Source of the DNA: a virus
Strand: one strand, 5' to 3'
Virus record (IMG/VR): IMGVR_UViG_3300030331_002896
Coordinates: 1 to 36,565 of that record
Length of the DNA: 36,565 nucleotides
In this document: positions 1-6,941 of the stretch, one piece after another
How positions within the stretch are numbered: the stretch's first letter is position 1
How the letters are laid out: each line of letters starts with the position of its first letter
The notes under the pieces: generated by a model
Seen by the model: the letters and a program-made list of their open reading frames with translations, nothing else
Told to the model about the DNA's origin: nothing
Databases searched by the model: none
Translations under genes and position numbers: made by a program

Positions 1-252
1 TTGCCCGTCTACGATCTCATCGGCATTCCAATCACCGATGTATCCGTCACGGGTAATCGTGTATTCAACACGATCCACATCCTCTAAGTGATACGCCACT
101 ACACCCATGTCGAAAACCCCCGTGACATACTGTTGTGGAACAACATCGAAGTATGCAATCGGGGGCTCTTCTTCAGGAGTATACGCATTTTGTAAATCAG
201 CTTGACATAATATAGACAATCCACTCAAAGCAATCGCTGCGTTAGTAAACAT
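1..252 (-). CDS. Secreted or virion surface protein, N-terminal 84 residues (cut by window edge)
   Basis: The frame opens at 252 and stays open for 84 codons to the window edge, so the C-terminus is missing. A Shine-Dalgarno sequence (AAGGAAGG) lies about 7 nt upstream. The first ~19 residues (MFTNAAIALSGLSILCQAD) look like a signal peptide. After a short acidic linker comes a beta-rich stretch with the phrase GVFDMGVVAYHLEDVDRVEY. Similar VGVVA(F/Y)H..GIDRVEF phrases occur, from memory, in planctomycete surface proteins and marine phage structural proteins, where they look like Ig-like folds. An adhesin or depolymerase is possible but cannot be decided from a fragment. A TATAAATA element 72 nt upstream suggests late expression. 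Confidence 0.7.
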   Translation of the reverse strand, partial: MFTNAAIALSGLSILCQADLQNAYTPEEEPPIAYFDVVPQQYVTGVFDMGVVAYHLEDVDRVEYTITRDGYIGDWNADEIVDGQ

Positions 253-323
253 AACGCACCTTCCTTACTTGCGGTGATTATCCGCATTAATTTTTTACAC
301 GCAAACACCTCGCGCCTGAGCTA

Positions 324-331
324 TATTTATA
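324..331 (-). promoter_or_regulatory. T4-like late promoter TATAAATA
   Basis: The minus strand reads TATAAATA exactly, the T4 late-promoter consensus bound by gp55-type sigma factors. It points at the partial surface-protein gene starting at 252, giving a leader of about 65 nt. It lies between the end of the 204-aa glycosyltransferase gene and that gene, in the only non-coding gap of this area (253-334). Confidence 0.6.
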
Positions 332-334
332 CGC

Positions 335-949
335 CTATCGTTTTAAAAAGTTGTAGTAACTTCTAACTTCGGGGTCGATACCAACGTTGTTGTTTGCCCG
401 AATCCGAGACTCAAGGGCAAAGTATCCATCACCTCTATAGATGGGCCAATATAGAAGATCGCCGATGAAACTTCTCTTATGAATCATTTGTCCCTGATCA
501 ATACCGAACGGAGCGCAGTCACGAACAGGATCCGAAACAATTCTAGATTCGCCTCCATACTGTGACCCACTAATATCTTGTGAGAAGATCACGAATCCCT
601 CTTCACGAGCAAAATCAAATTCATAAAAATTTGGATGGACGATGGTATCATCATCCACCACATACACCCACTTATCACGATTCGTTGAGTCACTGTTTCG
701 AAGGTAATAGTTTATCTGGTTTTTACCCCATCCAGACTCAATCGATTTGTGTAAAGAAGCAAGGTATGTGTTTTTGAATTTGTTTTCAAACCACCGAGAG
801 TCAACTCTCGCAGAGGTTTTTGAATCGGCTACAATATACCAAGTCCAATCGATTGGAATAGGTTGAAGAGATTCGTAGATTTTTACCAACCATTCAAAAT
901 TACCAGAACCAAAAGGTGTTACGATGTCAATCTTATCGCATGCCATCAT
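335..949 (-). CDS. GT-A fold glycosyltransferase, 204 aa
   Basis: The N-terminus (IDIVTPFGSGNFEWLVKIYESL) has the beta1-alpha1 pattern of GT-A transferases. At residue ~98 WVYVVDDDTIVHP gives an acidic DxD-type nucleotide-sugar/metal site, followed by an acceptor-side region with conserved Asp and aromatic residues. At 204 residues it is a minimal catalytic domain with no membrane segment, so it should act in the host cytoplasm on a soluble acceptor: DNA base, virion protein or sugar precursor. The start is ATGATG at 949 or 946, overlapping the last codons of the upstream glycosyltransferase (ends 933), so the two are translationally coupled. The sugar and acceptor are unknown. Confidence 0.72.
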   Translation of the reverse strand: MMACDKIDIVTPFGSGNFEWLVKIYESLQPIPIDWTWYIVADSKTSARVDSRWFENKFKNTYLASLHKSIESGWGKNQINYYLRNSDSTNRDKWVYVVDDDTIVHPNFYEFDFAREEGFVIFSQDISGSQYGGESRIVSDPVRDCAPFGIDQGQMIHKRSFIGDLLYWPIYRGDGYFALESRIRANNNVGIDPEVRSYYNFLKR

Positions 950-2183
950 ATTCTAACAATCCGCATCTGTAATTATTACTCTTTACCGCGCTCAACCAAG
1001 CTTGAGCACACCAAATACCCTCACTCTGTTCTGATGGTGTTGTTTCGTCTGTGTGCCAACACTGAAATTTTATGTCATCCGTACCCGAGTGTTCGCCGGC
1101 GGACTGCACCGTGTAGTAAAGAAAGGAGTCTTCATTCCAAAATGATTTATGACTTGGGTCGGCAAACGCTCCGGGGCCTTTCGTGGACGGAACTTCGATG
1201 AATGCCCAAGAAAAGTCTGCACAAACACGATATATTTCACGCATCATGTGAATTTTGTCTGGGTGTTTTTGGAGTGTATGGAAGGAAAAGAACACACCGA
1301 CCGAATTATCCTCAAGTGGAAATCGTTTTTTATCGAAATCCCACGGAATCGATCCACCTTTGCCCATTGTTTCGTACCCAATGTCCTGCCACTTGTTGTA
1401 AACGAGTTGAATATTACGAAGTCCTCGAAGTTCGGAGTCCCGTTCAGCGAGTTCACGAGCATATTTTTGATAAATCTCTTTTGTCCTCTTCGGAATCGTA
1501 TCATTTGCAAAATTCAACCAACTATTTTTACCATCGACTCGGTAAATATACAGGGTTTCGGGGATTTTGAAGAATTTTGTCTTCAAATATGTACGAGTCA
1601 AGAGTTCTTGGTCGTCCAGAATTTCCAATGTCTTATCATGTCCGCCGATTTCCTTATAAACTGAGGTTCTCCAGGCACGAACGTGGTCTGGAGCAAAGTA
1701 AATACTCGATAAGGACTGAGCGCAAGGGGGAAAACTAATCATTGAAATCAGATCTTTACCTTTCCAGTTATAATTGTAGTGTTTCCATCCTTGTCTGGAG
1801 TTGAACGGAATAAAATTATCCTGAAGGTGTGCATCGTCTGAGAAAACAAATCCGACATCCTGCCTTTTTGAGAAAACAAATTCTAACTTTTCCAAACAAT
1901 CGGGGGTCAACATGTCATCGTGGTCTAATTCAACTAGAACCTCACCGGTTCCTTTCATGAAGGCGTCGTGTTTGATTGCCCCTATGACGCCTTTGTTGAC
2001 ATCATCCCGACTAATGAAGACCCGAGGATCTTCACGAATCGAATCGGGTATGTCCCCATCTCTTGCTTCTCCATTGAGAACCAGAATCCACTCCCAGTCC
2101 GGATAGATCTGGTCTGCTAGACTTTCGTATGCGTCAAGAATATGACGCGGATCATGTGTTGGTGTGATTACACTTATCTTCAT
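933..2183 (-). CDS. GT2 glycosyltransferase fused to a methyltransferase-like domain, 416 aa
   Basis: Residues 1-~225 form a GT2 (GT-A) domain: ISVITPTHDPRHILDAYESL at the start, then VLVELDHDDMLTPDCLEKL with the DxD site, and a C-terminal ILDDQELLTRTYLKT segment. Residues ~265-400 resemble the second half of a class I SAM methyltransferase: WDFDKKRFPLEDNSVGVFFS, then MMREIYRVC, then EVPSTKGPGAFADPSHKSFW. The usual glycine-rich SAM motif I is not obvious, so this domain may be degenerate. Fusions of this kind occur in phage and polysaccharide loci; the acceptor is unknown. It is the second gene after DUF4406 in a compact minus-strand operon and overlaps the next glycosyltransferase by 17 nt. 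Confidence 0.72.
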   Translation of the reverse strand: MKISVITPTHDPRHILDAYESLADQIYPDWEWILVLNGEARDGDIPDSIREDPRVFISRDDVNKGVIGAIKHDAFMKGTGEVLVELDHDDMLTPDCLEKLEFVFSKRQDVGFVFSDDAHLQDNFIPFNSRQGWKHYNYNWKGKDLISMISFPPCAQSLSSIYFAPDHVRAWRTSVYKEIGGHDKTLEILDDQELLTRTYLKTKFFKIPETLYIYRVDGKNSWLNFANDTIPKRTKEIYQKYARELAERDSELRGLRNIQLVYNKWQDIGYETMGKGGSIPWDFDKKRFPLEDNSVGVFFSFHTLQKHPDKIHMMREIYRVCADFSWAFIEVPSTKGPGAFADPSHKSFWNEDSFLYYTVQSAGEHSGTDDIKFQCWHTDETTPSEQSEGIWCAQAWLSAVKSNNYRCGLLEYDGMR

Positions 2184-2188
2184 AATGA

Positions 2189-2566
2189 TTAAACGTGTGG
2201 GTATCGGGGTTCATAATAAATCTTGATTCCAAGGGCTCTTGCAAGTTGCCACTCTGCAAGTGCGCCTCGACTCTCTTCCCAACCATCTAACATGTAAATG
2301 GCTGTACACTTCTTTGCAACTGCTTCCAGATCTCTGGAGAGAAGATGTCGAAGAGTCTCTTGATCCTCTGCACTCTTGTGGGGATCGAAGGTAAGTGGGT
2401 CTACACCTTCCTTCTTGTCGAGTTCTTCTGCATCCATCTTGGCAGGGTTTACAACATCCCAACCGATAGACTCTAGAATTCGTTCTGCTTCGTGAAAAGC
2501 AGGATAGTTAAAATCTTCGTAGCCCCGCATGGGGCCTGCAACATAAATTGTTTGCTTCTTAATCAT
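2189..2566 (-). CDS. DUF4406 (nucleoside 2-deoxyribosyltransferase-like) protein, 125 aa
   Basis: The protein begins TIYVAGPMRGYEDFNYPAF, the hallmark of DUF4406. It continues with HEAERILESIGWDVVNP and C-terminal IYMLDGWEESRGALAEWQLA, matching the Rossmann-like nucleoside deoxyribosyltransferase superfamily, with an acidic residue in the WEESRGA helix. Length is typical (~100-130 aa). The family is common in phages and is thought to act on nucleosides or nucleotides, but the substrate is not settled. The ATG at 2566 has a good ribosome-binding site (AGAGG, 6 nt spacing) and the gene is followed 5 nt later by the GT2 gene. Confidence 0.82.
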   Translation of the reverse strand: MIKKQTIYVAGPMRGYEDFNYPAFHEAERILESIGWDVVNPAKMDAEELDKKEGVDPLTFDPHKSAEDQETLRHLLSRDLEAVAKKCTAIYMLDGWEESRGALAEWQLARALGIKIYYEPRYPHV

Positions 2567-2592
2567 AATAAACCTCTAAAAAAAATAATAAA

Positions 2593-2988
2593 TTAAGGAC
2601 CAGCTGGCGGCGAAGAAGGCGGAACCTTAACAGCAATATTGGGTGTCGCAGCGGTGATTGCCAATCCTTGATCACTGAAGGTAAATCCGGGGACTTGTGG
2701 GTTGCCCAGTGTTAGTCCCACATCATCCATTGTATATCCAGGCATCTGATACCCAGAACCCTCTTCACCAAACATGTAAAAGTTTTTACATGCGTTCCAT
2801 GCGTCATTATAGTTTACAAACCCTGGCGCATTGATTGGTGGTCTATAGAGTTCGAAGGTGACACCATGAGGAGGAAAGTTACCGAAGATCGCCTTATAAA
2901 ACGACCAGTATGGTACACCAGCTATCTCGACCACCTTGACCATTGGATTACCACCGGTAGGTCCGAATGGATTAAACGTTGCTTCCAT
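2593..2988 (-). CDS. Hypothetical protein, 131 aa, Pro/Gly-rich C-terminus
   Basis: I do not recognise this family. The ATG at 2988 overlaps the upstream stop codon (TAATG), with AAGGGA about 13 nt before it, so I prefer this start over one 18 codons upstream. It begins MEATFNPFGPTGGNP, has an aromatic-rich middle (PYWSFYKAIFG, FELYRPP, NACKNFYMFGE) and ends in repeated G-(Y/F)-T-(M/F) phrases (PGYTMDDVGL, PGFTFSDQGL) followed by a proline-rich tail PPSSPPAGP. The two phrases look like a short tandem repeat of about 23 residues. There are no membrane segments. It is part of the operon driven from 3884-3912. Confidence 0.55.
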   Translation of the reverse strand: MEATFNPFGPTGGNPMVKVVEIAGVPYWSFYKAIFGNFPPHGVTFELYRPPINAPGFVNYNDAWNACKNFYMFGEEGSGYQMPGYTMDDVGLTLGNPQVPGFTFSDQGLAITAATPNIAVKVPPSSPPAGP

Positions 2989-3188
2989 TACCAATCCATC
3001 CCTTCGGTAAGCATATGGCTCACCTGAGACATCGGCAACCATTCACGAATACCATCGGAATACTGTAGTTCGACACGGGGTTCGTCATAACCGCGTGACT
3101 CCAGAACATTTTCCGAAACCATCACGTTCGAGACAGTTGCGTGTTTGAGAGTTGTCTTGTTGACTACTGAACTTCCGATGTTAAACAT
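2988..3188 (-). CDS. Small hypothetical protein, 66 aa
   Basis: The start at 3188 (MFNIGSSVVNKTTLKHATV) is chosen because AAGGAG lies 6 nt before it; the longer frame has no comparable site. The chain is mostly beta: VVNKTTLKHATVSNVMVSEN, then RVELQYSDGIREWLPMSQVSHML. It resembles a small SH3/KOW-like domain, but I cannot name a family. It starts 1 nt after the stop of the coiled-coil gene and its stop overlaps the next start, so the four genes from 3859 to 2593 form one translationally coupled unit. Confidence 0.6.
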   Translation of the reverse strand: MFNIGSSVVNKTTLKHATVSNVMVSENVLESRGYDEPRVELQYSDGIREWLPMSQVSHMLTEGMDW

Positions 3189-3189
3189 T

Positions 3190-3507
3190 TTAGGCTCCTT
3201 CATAATCCGTTGGATCATACTGCGTGGTTGTGCCATGAAAACGATCGTGCATCGAAGCATCGTATCCGTCTCTCCAAGAATCTCTCAGTTGCTCTTTCAG
3301 CAATTCATTCTCCTGTCGAAGACGTTCGTTTTCATTTCTCAATGTATTTAGTTGTTCTCGCATCTTTACAATGTATTTTGTTTGAGATTGATCTACTCCG
3401 TAACTATAGGCATCCTTCACACCATCGTAGTAAATTCTCTCCCATTCCTTACTATGTAATCCCTCATGGTAAGCCGGGTTTTTTTCAGTCTTGTGTTGAT
3501 ACTTCAT
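3190..3507 (-). CDS. Coiled-coil protein, 105 aa
   Basis: The start at 3507 (MKYQHKTEKNPAYHEGLHSK) is supported by GAGGTGG upstream; longer frames run back through the neighbouring gene. Residues ~45-80 form a clear leucine-zipper heptad pattern (MREQLNTLRNENERLRQENE, then LLKEQL), followed by an aromatic, charged tail (WRDGYDASMHDRFHG). The protein is probably a dimer or oligomer. It overlaps the upstream gene by 23 nt. The function is unknown; nothing marks it as DNA-binding beyond the basic residues before the zipper. Confidence 0.62.
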   Translation of the reverse strand: MKYQHKTEKNPAYHEGLHSKEWERIYYDGVKDAYSYGVDQSQTKYIVKMREQLNTLRNENERLRQENELLKEQLRDSWRDGYDASMHDRFHGTTTQYDPTDYEGA

Positions 3508-3859
3508 GTTCAACCACCTCAAAATCTGTAGCTTCTTTTCCATCACAATAAAACATCTGCCGGTCTTCTGGAAATTTTTTCTCAGGATGATCGATCTGTA
3601 GATAGGAGTCCTCTTTGTCGTGAATGTGCATATAACATTCGTGTGTTTCCTTCGGAGCAACTCTGTGTTCCTCCCACTCACCCCCGAAGATCTGCCTCAT
3701 CATACCTGCACGATCCTCACCTACGGTGAACACCGCTTCTGGAATGAGATCGTAATCGAGGTTTCTCCACCAATTGGAAAGTTCACTCTTTCTCTTGAAA
3801 GGTGTACTCCAGTTCCAATACTTCCAACCATTTTCTTCTTCGACTGTTACTTCAATCAT
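3485..3859 (-). CDS. Hypothetical protein, 124 aa, first gene of operon
   Basis: This is the first gene behind the consensus promoter at 3884-3912, with GGAG 7 nt before ATG 3859. It is rich in Trp, Tyr and acidic residues (WKYWNWSTPFKRKSELSNWW; GGEWEEHRVAP; ECYMHIHDKEDSY) and ends with acidic FEVVEHEVSTQD. It has no membrane segment and I recognise no motif. Small acidic proteins expressed first from host-like promoters are typical host-takeover proteins in T4-like phages, but this is inference from position only. Confidence 0.6.
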   Translation of the reverse strand: MIEVTVEEENGWKYWNWSTPFKRKSELSNWWRNLDYDLIPEAVFTVGEDRAGMMRQIFGGEWEEHRVAPKETHECYMHIHDKEDSYLQIDHPEKKFPEDRQMFYCDGKEATDFEVVEHEVSTQD

Positions 3860-3883
3860 AGATTATCTCCAAATAACTCTCAC

Positions 3884-3912
3884 ATTATACAATGTGATAC
3901 ACTCAGTGTCAA
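3884..3912 (-). promoter_or_regulatory. Perfect-consensus sigma70 promoter
   Basis: On the minus strand TTGACA (3912-3907), a 17-nt spacer, then TATAAT (3889-3884): both hexamers match the bacterial sigma70 consensus 6/6. The predicted start lies near 3877, giving an ~18-nt leader with a GGAG site before ATG 3859. The -35 box overlaps the last codons of the 68-aa gene upstream. It drives the hypothetical genes, DUF4406 and the glycosyltransferases. Confidence 0.9.
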
Positions 3913-4115
3913 GTGTTTTTATTCATGTTTGCGTAGACACAGAGAGTGGAGATATCCGCTTGACCAGTCGAGAATACTTTACCCTCTAGGTCTGTAATTT
4001 TTAAATCAATTCCATCGTCTGTCAACGTGCAGACTAATCGAATGTCTCGAAGCATACCATCCACTGGTTCTGTGAGGCCCATAAAGTCAGGCACAGTGTA
4101 ACTCTTTTCACACAT
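3909..4115 (-). CDS. Small hypothetical protein, 68 aa
   Basis: ATG 4115 has GGAG at 8 nt. The short beta-rich protein (MLRDIRLVCTLTDDGIDLKI, TDLEGKVFSTGQ) has no membrane segment or recognised motif; the pattern DGIDLKITDLEGKVF suggests one small beta sheet. It has its own late-type element (GATAAATA, 4139-4146) and is followed by the unrelated consensus promoter at 3884-3912, so it may be expressed late and separately from the downstream operon. Confidence 0.6.
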   Translation of the reverse strand: MCEKSYTVPDFMGLTEPVDGMLRDIRLVCTLTDDGIDLKITDLEGKVFSTGQADISTLCVYANMNKNT

Positions 4116-4138
4116 AATATCAACTCCATTTCACATAC

Positions 4139-4146
4139 TATTTATC
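4139..4146 (-). promoter_or_regulatory. Late-type promoter GATAAATA
   Basis: The minus strand reads GATAAATA, one mismatch from the T4 late consensus, 24 nt upstream of ATG 4115. It overlaps the stop codon of the PEP-CTERM-like gene. Confidence 0.45.
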
Positions 4147-4810
4147 TGCGTCTTCTTCTTCCTACAAACAGAGATGTCATGAGAAGTGCGAGAGATCCGG
4201 GTGCGGGGATCATCATCGTGGTCGTCGGTGTCTCTCTGAAAGGAATCGTCTCCCATTCATTGAATGCGAGTGCCGGCGGAGTTGTCAACTGAAAATTCTC
4301 AATCAATTGACTACTGAAAACAAGAGGGTCCATCTCTACCTTTGGAAGTAATGCCTCTGTTAGATACGAAGTATCCTCGTATGGATCACCTAAGAATATC
4401 TCGAATCCGGTGGGTCTTCCGTAACCTGCCAGTATGGGAATGTTTACGGGAACACTCTTCTTTGGTGGATTCTTTTTCTTGTCTTCTTCTTTTTCTGCGG
4501 GCGGTTCCTCGGGCGATTGCTCTGTTACTGCCGCTGAAAGAATGTCTCCCGGTGACACATCGACCACCTTGTTGAAACTTTCTATGAAGCTTGCAACCTT
4601 ATCGACGAACTCTTTCCCGAGTATGGTGCCGGCAACGACGGCGGCCACACCGATCTGGAGTAGTCTCTTCTGTAAATGCTTTTTACTTGCTTCACAATTC
4701 TTGAGAGCGTCTTCTTGTTTCTCTACGGACTCTCTCTTTTGATCTTCTAGTTCACTCTTTAAATCATCATAATCACGACAGCGTGGACATCCTTCGGTCG
4801 GATCAGACAT
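4142..4810 (-). CDS. PEP-CTERM-like membrane protein with zinc-knuckle and coiled coil, 222 aa
   Basis: The start is set at 4810 (MSDPTEGCPRCRDYDDLK) by a strong AAAGGGGAG site and a TATAAATA promoter 27 nt upstream; a longer frame to 4972 lacks these. In order: a CPRC pair (residues 8-11), a charged coiled coil (~15-50), a hydrophobic segment (LLQIGVAAVVAGTILGKEF, ~51-70), a Pro/Glu/Lys linker (~110-120), a beta-rich region and the tail PAPGSLALLMTSLFVGRRRRR, whose order (PxP motif, short hydrophobic stretch, Arg cluster) is that of PEP-CTERM sorting signals abundant in planctomycetes. In hosts this tail directs proteins to an exosortase-type system. There is no N-terminal signal peptide. 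A host-envelope or virion-anchored role is inferred. Confidence 0.75.
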   Translation of the reverse strand: MSDPTEGCPRCRDYDDLKSELEDQKRESVEKQEDALKNCEASKKHLQKRLLQIGVAAVVAGTILGKEFVDKVASFIESFNKVVDVSPGDILSAAVTEQSPEEPPAEKEEDKKKNPPKKSVPVNIPILAGYGRPTGFEIFLGDPYEDTSYLTEALLPKVEMDPLVFSSQLIENFQLTTPPALAFNEWETIPFRETPTTTMMIPAPGSLALLMTSLFVGRRRRR

Positions 4811-4836
4811 GAGTATCTCCCCTTTACTCGTTTCTT

Positions 4837-4844
4837 TATTTATA
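4837..4844 (-). promoter_or_regulatory. T4-like late promoter TATAAATA
   Basis: Exact TATAAATA on the minus strand, 27 nt before the ATG of the PEP-CTERM-like gene, with the AAAGGGGAG ribosome-binding site in between. The arrangement matches T4 late genes. Confidence 0.65.
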
Positions 4845-4942
4845 TTTTGAGCGGACCCTGGCAGCATTTTTAGCCCCCAAATTTTTGCAGCACCCCACAG
4901 CCACCCCCAGCGGTTTCGTGGCCGACTGCTATTTGCGCTTGT

Positions 4943-4995
4943 GTTAGTATAACAGAACCCCCGCCGTTTCACTGCGGCAGGGGCCTGTTGCTAAC
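4943..4995. other. Long imperfect inverted repeat (structured intergenic element)
   Basis: Four arm segments pair in order around an 8-nt loop: GTTAG/CTAAC, ACAG/CTGT, then CCCCCGCCG/CGGCAGGGG with one mismatch. Small internal loops separate them (TATA against TG, AA against C). About 17 of 18 stem positions can pair. It lies in the 213-nt gap between the end of the CobS-side operon (5024) and the late promoter of the PEP-CTERM-like gene. No U-tract follows on either strand, so an intrinsic terminator is only one option; a processing site or structured RNA are others. The rest of the gap (4845-4942) is GC-rich, with no gene or tRNA fold that I can support. Confidence 0.45.
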
Positions 4996-5023
4996 TATGT
5001 TAGCGTGTCGAATCTCTCACCTA

Positions 5024-5272
5024 TTAGGGAGAGGTTTGGGGAGTCTTATAAACTCCACCGGTTCGGCCTCGTCGGAATTCGATGGTGTCGCCGTATTGTT
5101 CGGAAAGAATCTTCCGGGCTTCTACGGGCCAGATACCATACTGATCGGCGAAGGCCTTCAGGACCAGACGGCCCTTCGTCTCGTAGTTGATCGGGTTGAG
5201 CGTAGCCTCTACCTCGTTCCAATCAATCGAAACATTTTCAAGAGAATTTTTGAGTGTTCGTGGTCGTGCCAT
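5024..5272 (-). CDS. Hypothetical protein, 82 aa, CobS-side operon
   Basis: Third gene of the minus-strand arm (CobS-like, acidic protein, this). It starts 3 nt after the acidic protein ends. The sequence reads MARPRTLKNSLENVSIDWNE, then RLVLKAFADQYGIWPVEARK with a mixed helix pattern and a basic end (EFRRGRTGG). The middle (FADQYGIWPVEARKILSEQYGD) could be a small helix-turn-helix, which with the basic tail would fit nucleic-acid binding; this is a weak inference. Codon use is GC-rich like the rest of the module. Confidence 0.6.
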   Translation of the reverse strand: MARPRTLKNSLENVSIDWNEVEATLNPINYETKGRLVLKAFADQYGIWPVEARKILSEQYGDTIEFRRGRTGGVYKTPQTSP

Positions 5273-5275
5273 TGT

Positions 5276-5521
5276 TCAGTTCCAATCGTGTTCGCCATCG
5301 TCGTTGAGATCGAAGGCATCGGGGTCATCGGTCCGAACGTCGAACCAGTCGTCATCCTCGTAGGGTTCGGGGTCTTCGTCTTCCTCGGGGTCCGGGTCGG
5401 GACCGTCGAGAACGGCTTCGATGCCGTGGTTGGCGAAGTCCTCAGCGAGGCAGTCGTCGAAGAAATCATCTTCGAATTCAATGTCGAAATCCGGGAGTTC
5501 CGGCACGTTATTGCGTGGCAT
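5276..5521 (-). CDS. Extremely acidic small protein, 81 aa
   Basis: ATG 5521 is preceded by GAAAGG at a suitable distance, 13 nt after the CobS-like gene stops. By direct count 34 of 81 residues are Asp or Glu against two Arg and no Lys, so the predicted isoelectric point is very low. Acidic runs include DFDIEFEDDFFDD, PDPDPEEDEDPEPYEDDDW and DDPDAFDLNDDGEHD. Such composition is seen in phage DNA-mimic proteins and in acidic chaperone or partner subunits; the VWA partner across the promoter also has a long acidic linker. No family is recognised. The tight operon with the AAA+ ATPase suggests a shared complex. Confidence 0.7.
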   Translation of the reverse strand: MPRNNVPELPDFDIEFEDDFFDDCLAEDFANHGIEAVLDGPDPDPEEDEDPEPYEDDDWFDVRTDDPDAFDLNDDGEHDWN

Positions 5522-5534
5522 GTTCTTACCTTTC

Positions 5535-6941
5535 TCAGAACGGGGCGTCAGTGGGAGCAACGGTCGGGCTGTACTGGGCCCATCCATCGGGGTTCTGGTT
5601 GTACTTGTAACCAGTGATCTGCCAAGTCTTGCGACCAGCGTTCCAAGTGGCGCCGGCGTTCTTGACATCATCCTTCTGATCGTAGGTCGTGGAGAGATCC
5701 AGCACCATCTCATCGGTGATGGGCTCGAGAGTCTGGATCTCCGGCGCGGCCGACTCCTGATCGTCTTCGGGTCGCACGGAAGCGTCGATCTTCTCGTACA
5801 TCGAGATGAACGATTCCTTCGTGGCATCGTCGAAGCGAGCGGTGGCCATCTCGACTGCCTTGCGACGGCATCCGAAGATGCTGAAGGCGGTAGCGATGTT
5901 GACCAGTCGCCGGGTCGTGACGATCTCGTCCACGGCATCCTGCATGTAGCAGGTTCGAATGTCGTTGGACCATCGCGTCAGGCACGCGGCGAATTCGGAG
6001 TCAGCCGCACCGAGCGACTTCATCACCTTCATGACGATCTTCTTCTCGGTGGACTTGGAAGGGTAATCCTGCTCAAGCGTGACCGGGAATCGATCGAGGA
6101 AGGCTTCGTTCAGAATGTTCGTAGCAACGAACTTTCCGCTTTCGTCGCCCTTACCCTTGGTGTTGGCAGTGGCGATCACGTTGAAGCCCTCGGCGGGCTT
6201 GACGAACGTGTTGATCTTCTTGAGGAAGACACCCTTGCCTTCCATGACGGGCTGAAGACACATGATGGCCGGCCCCGCCAGATCGATCTCATCGATCAGG
6301 AGGATAGCACCACGCTTCATGGCCTGGACGACTGGACCATCCTGCCAAACGGTATCGCCATTGATCAGGCGGAAACCACCGAGCAAGTCGTCCTCATCGG
6401 TCTGAGCCGTGATGTTGACGCGGAAGCACTCCCGCTTCATCTTGGCACAGACCTGATCGACCATCGTGGTCTTCCCGTTTCCGGAAAGGCCCGTCAGGAA
6501 GACAGGGTAGAACATCGTCGAACCGACGATCTGCTCGATGTCTTCGAAGTGACCCCACGGAACGTAGGTCGAGATCTTCGAAGGCACGAGCGACTCCTGC
6601 TCTCCGCCAGTCATGGCGAGAGCGAAGTTAGCCTCAGCAGTCGGAACCGAACCGACCGGCACAGCCGACTGAACCGACTTGCTCGACTTCGGCGCGACCG
6701 AAGCCTTGGAGCGGGGCTGGACAGTCGGCACGTTGCCGGTGTCGGTTCCGATCAAGTCGGAGATATCCCACAGACCGCGGCCGACCTTACGGTCTGCATC
6801 GGTTCGCACCCATGCCGGGATGCAAGTCCAGCCACCGTGATTCGCGGCGGTCAGGAGGTCATCGTACGATGCCGTGGCGGGAGCGCCGGTATCGATGAGG
6901 CACTGGATGAAACGGGTCTGCTTGGGCTTGAAATTGGTCAA
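5535..6941 (-). CDS. cobS: CobS/MoxR-like AAA+ ATPase, 468 aa
   Basis: The start is TTG at 6941 with GGAG 9 nt upstream; no in-frame ATG is nearby. Residues ~1-65 form a small unknown domain. Residues ~140-340 are an AAA+ module: Walker A GLSGNGKTT, DEDDLLGGFRL, Walker B ILLIDEIDLAGP, sensor 1 NVIATANTKGKGDES and the NEAFLDRF arginine region. This is the CobS/MoxR pattern. The last ~45 residues (NAGATWNAGRKTWQITGYKY) form a separate small domain. In bacteria CobS drives Co insertion into the corrin ring with CobT and CobN, and MoxR ATPases remodel VWA-partner complexes. Phage homologues are common in T4-like marine phages, and their substrate is not established. The CobT-like VWA partner is divergent, from a twin promoter. 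Confidence 0.85.
   Translation of the reverse strand: MTNFKPKQTRFIQCLIDTGAPATASYDDLLTAANHGGWTCIPAWVRTDADRKVGRGLWDISDLIGTDTGNVPTVQPRSKASVAPKSSKSVQSAVPVGSVPTAEANFALAMTGGEQESLVPSKISTYVPWGHFEDIEQIVGSTMFYPVFLTGLSGNGKTTMVDQVCAKMKRECFRVNITAQTDEDDLLGGFRLINGDTVWQDGPVVQAMKRGAILLIDEIDLAGPAIMCLQPVMEGKGVFLKKINTFVKPAEGFNVIATANTKGKGDESGKFVATNILNEAFLDRFPVTLEQDYPSKSTEKKIVMKVMKSLGAADSEFAACLTRWSNDIRTCYMQDAVDEIVTTRRLVNIATAFSIFGCRRKAVEMATARFDDATKESFISMYEKIDASVRPEDDQESAAPEIQTLEPITDEMVLDLSTTYDQKDDVKNAGATWNAGRKTWQITGYKYNQNPDGWAQYSPTVAPTDAPF

Noticed and set aside
4811-4972. Longer start for the PEP-CTERM-like protein (MKRRGFCYTN...)
   Set aside because: The upstream codons cross the late promoter and have no ribosome-binding site, whereas ATG 4810 has AAAGGGGAG and TATAAATA at proper distances.
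4880-5000. Possible tRNA in the intergenic gap
   Set aside because: The stem segments do not give acceptor, anticodon and T-arm features (no GGTTCGAATCC-like T-loop). The pairing is better described as one long imperfect hairpin.
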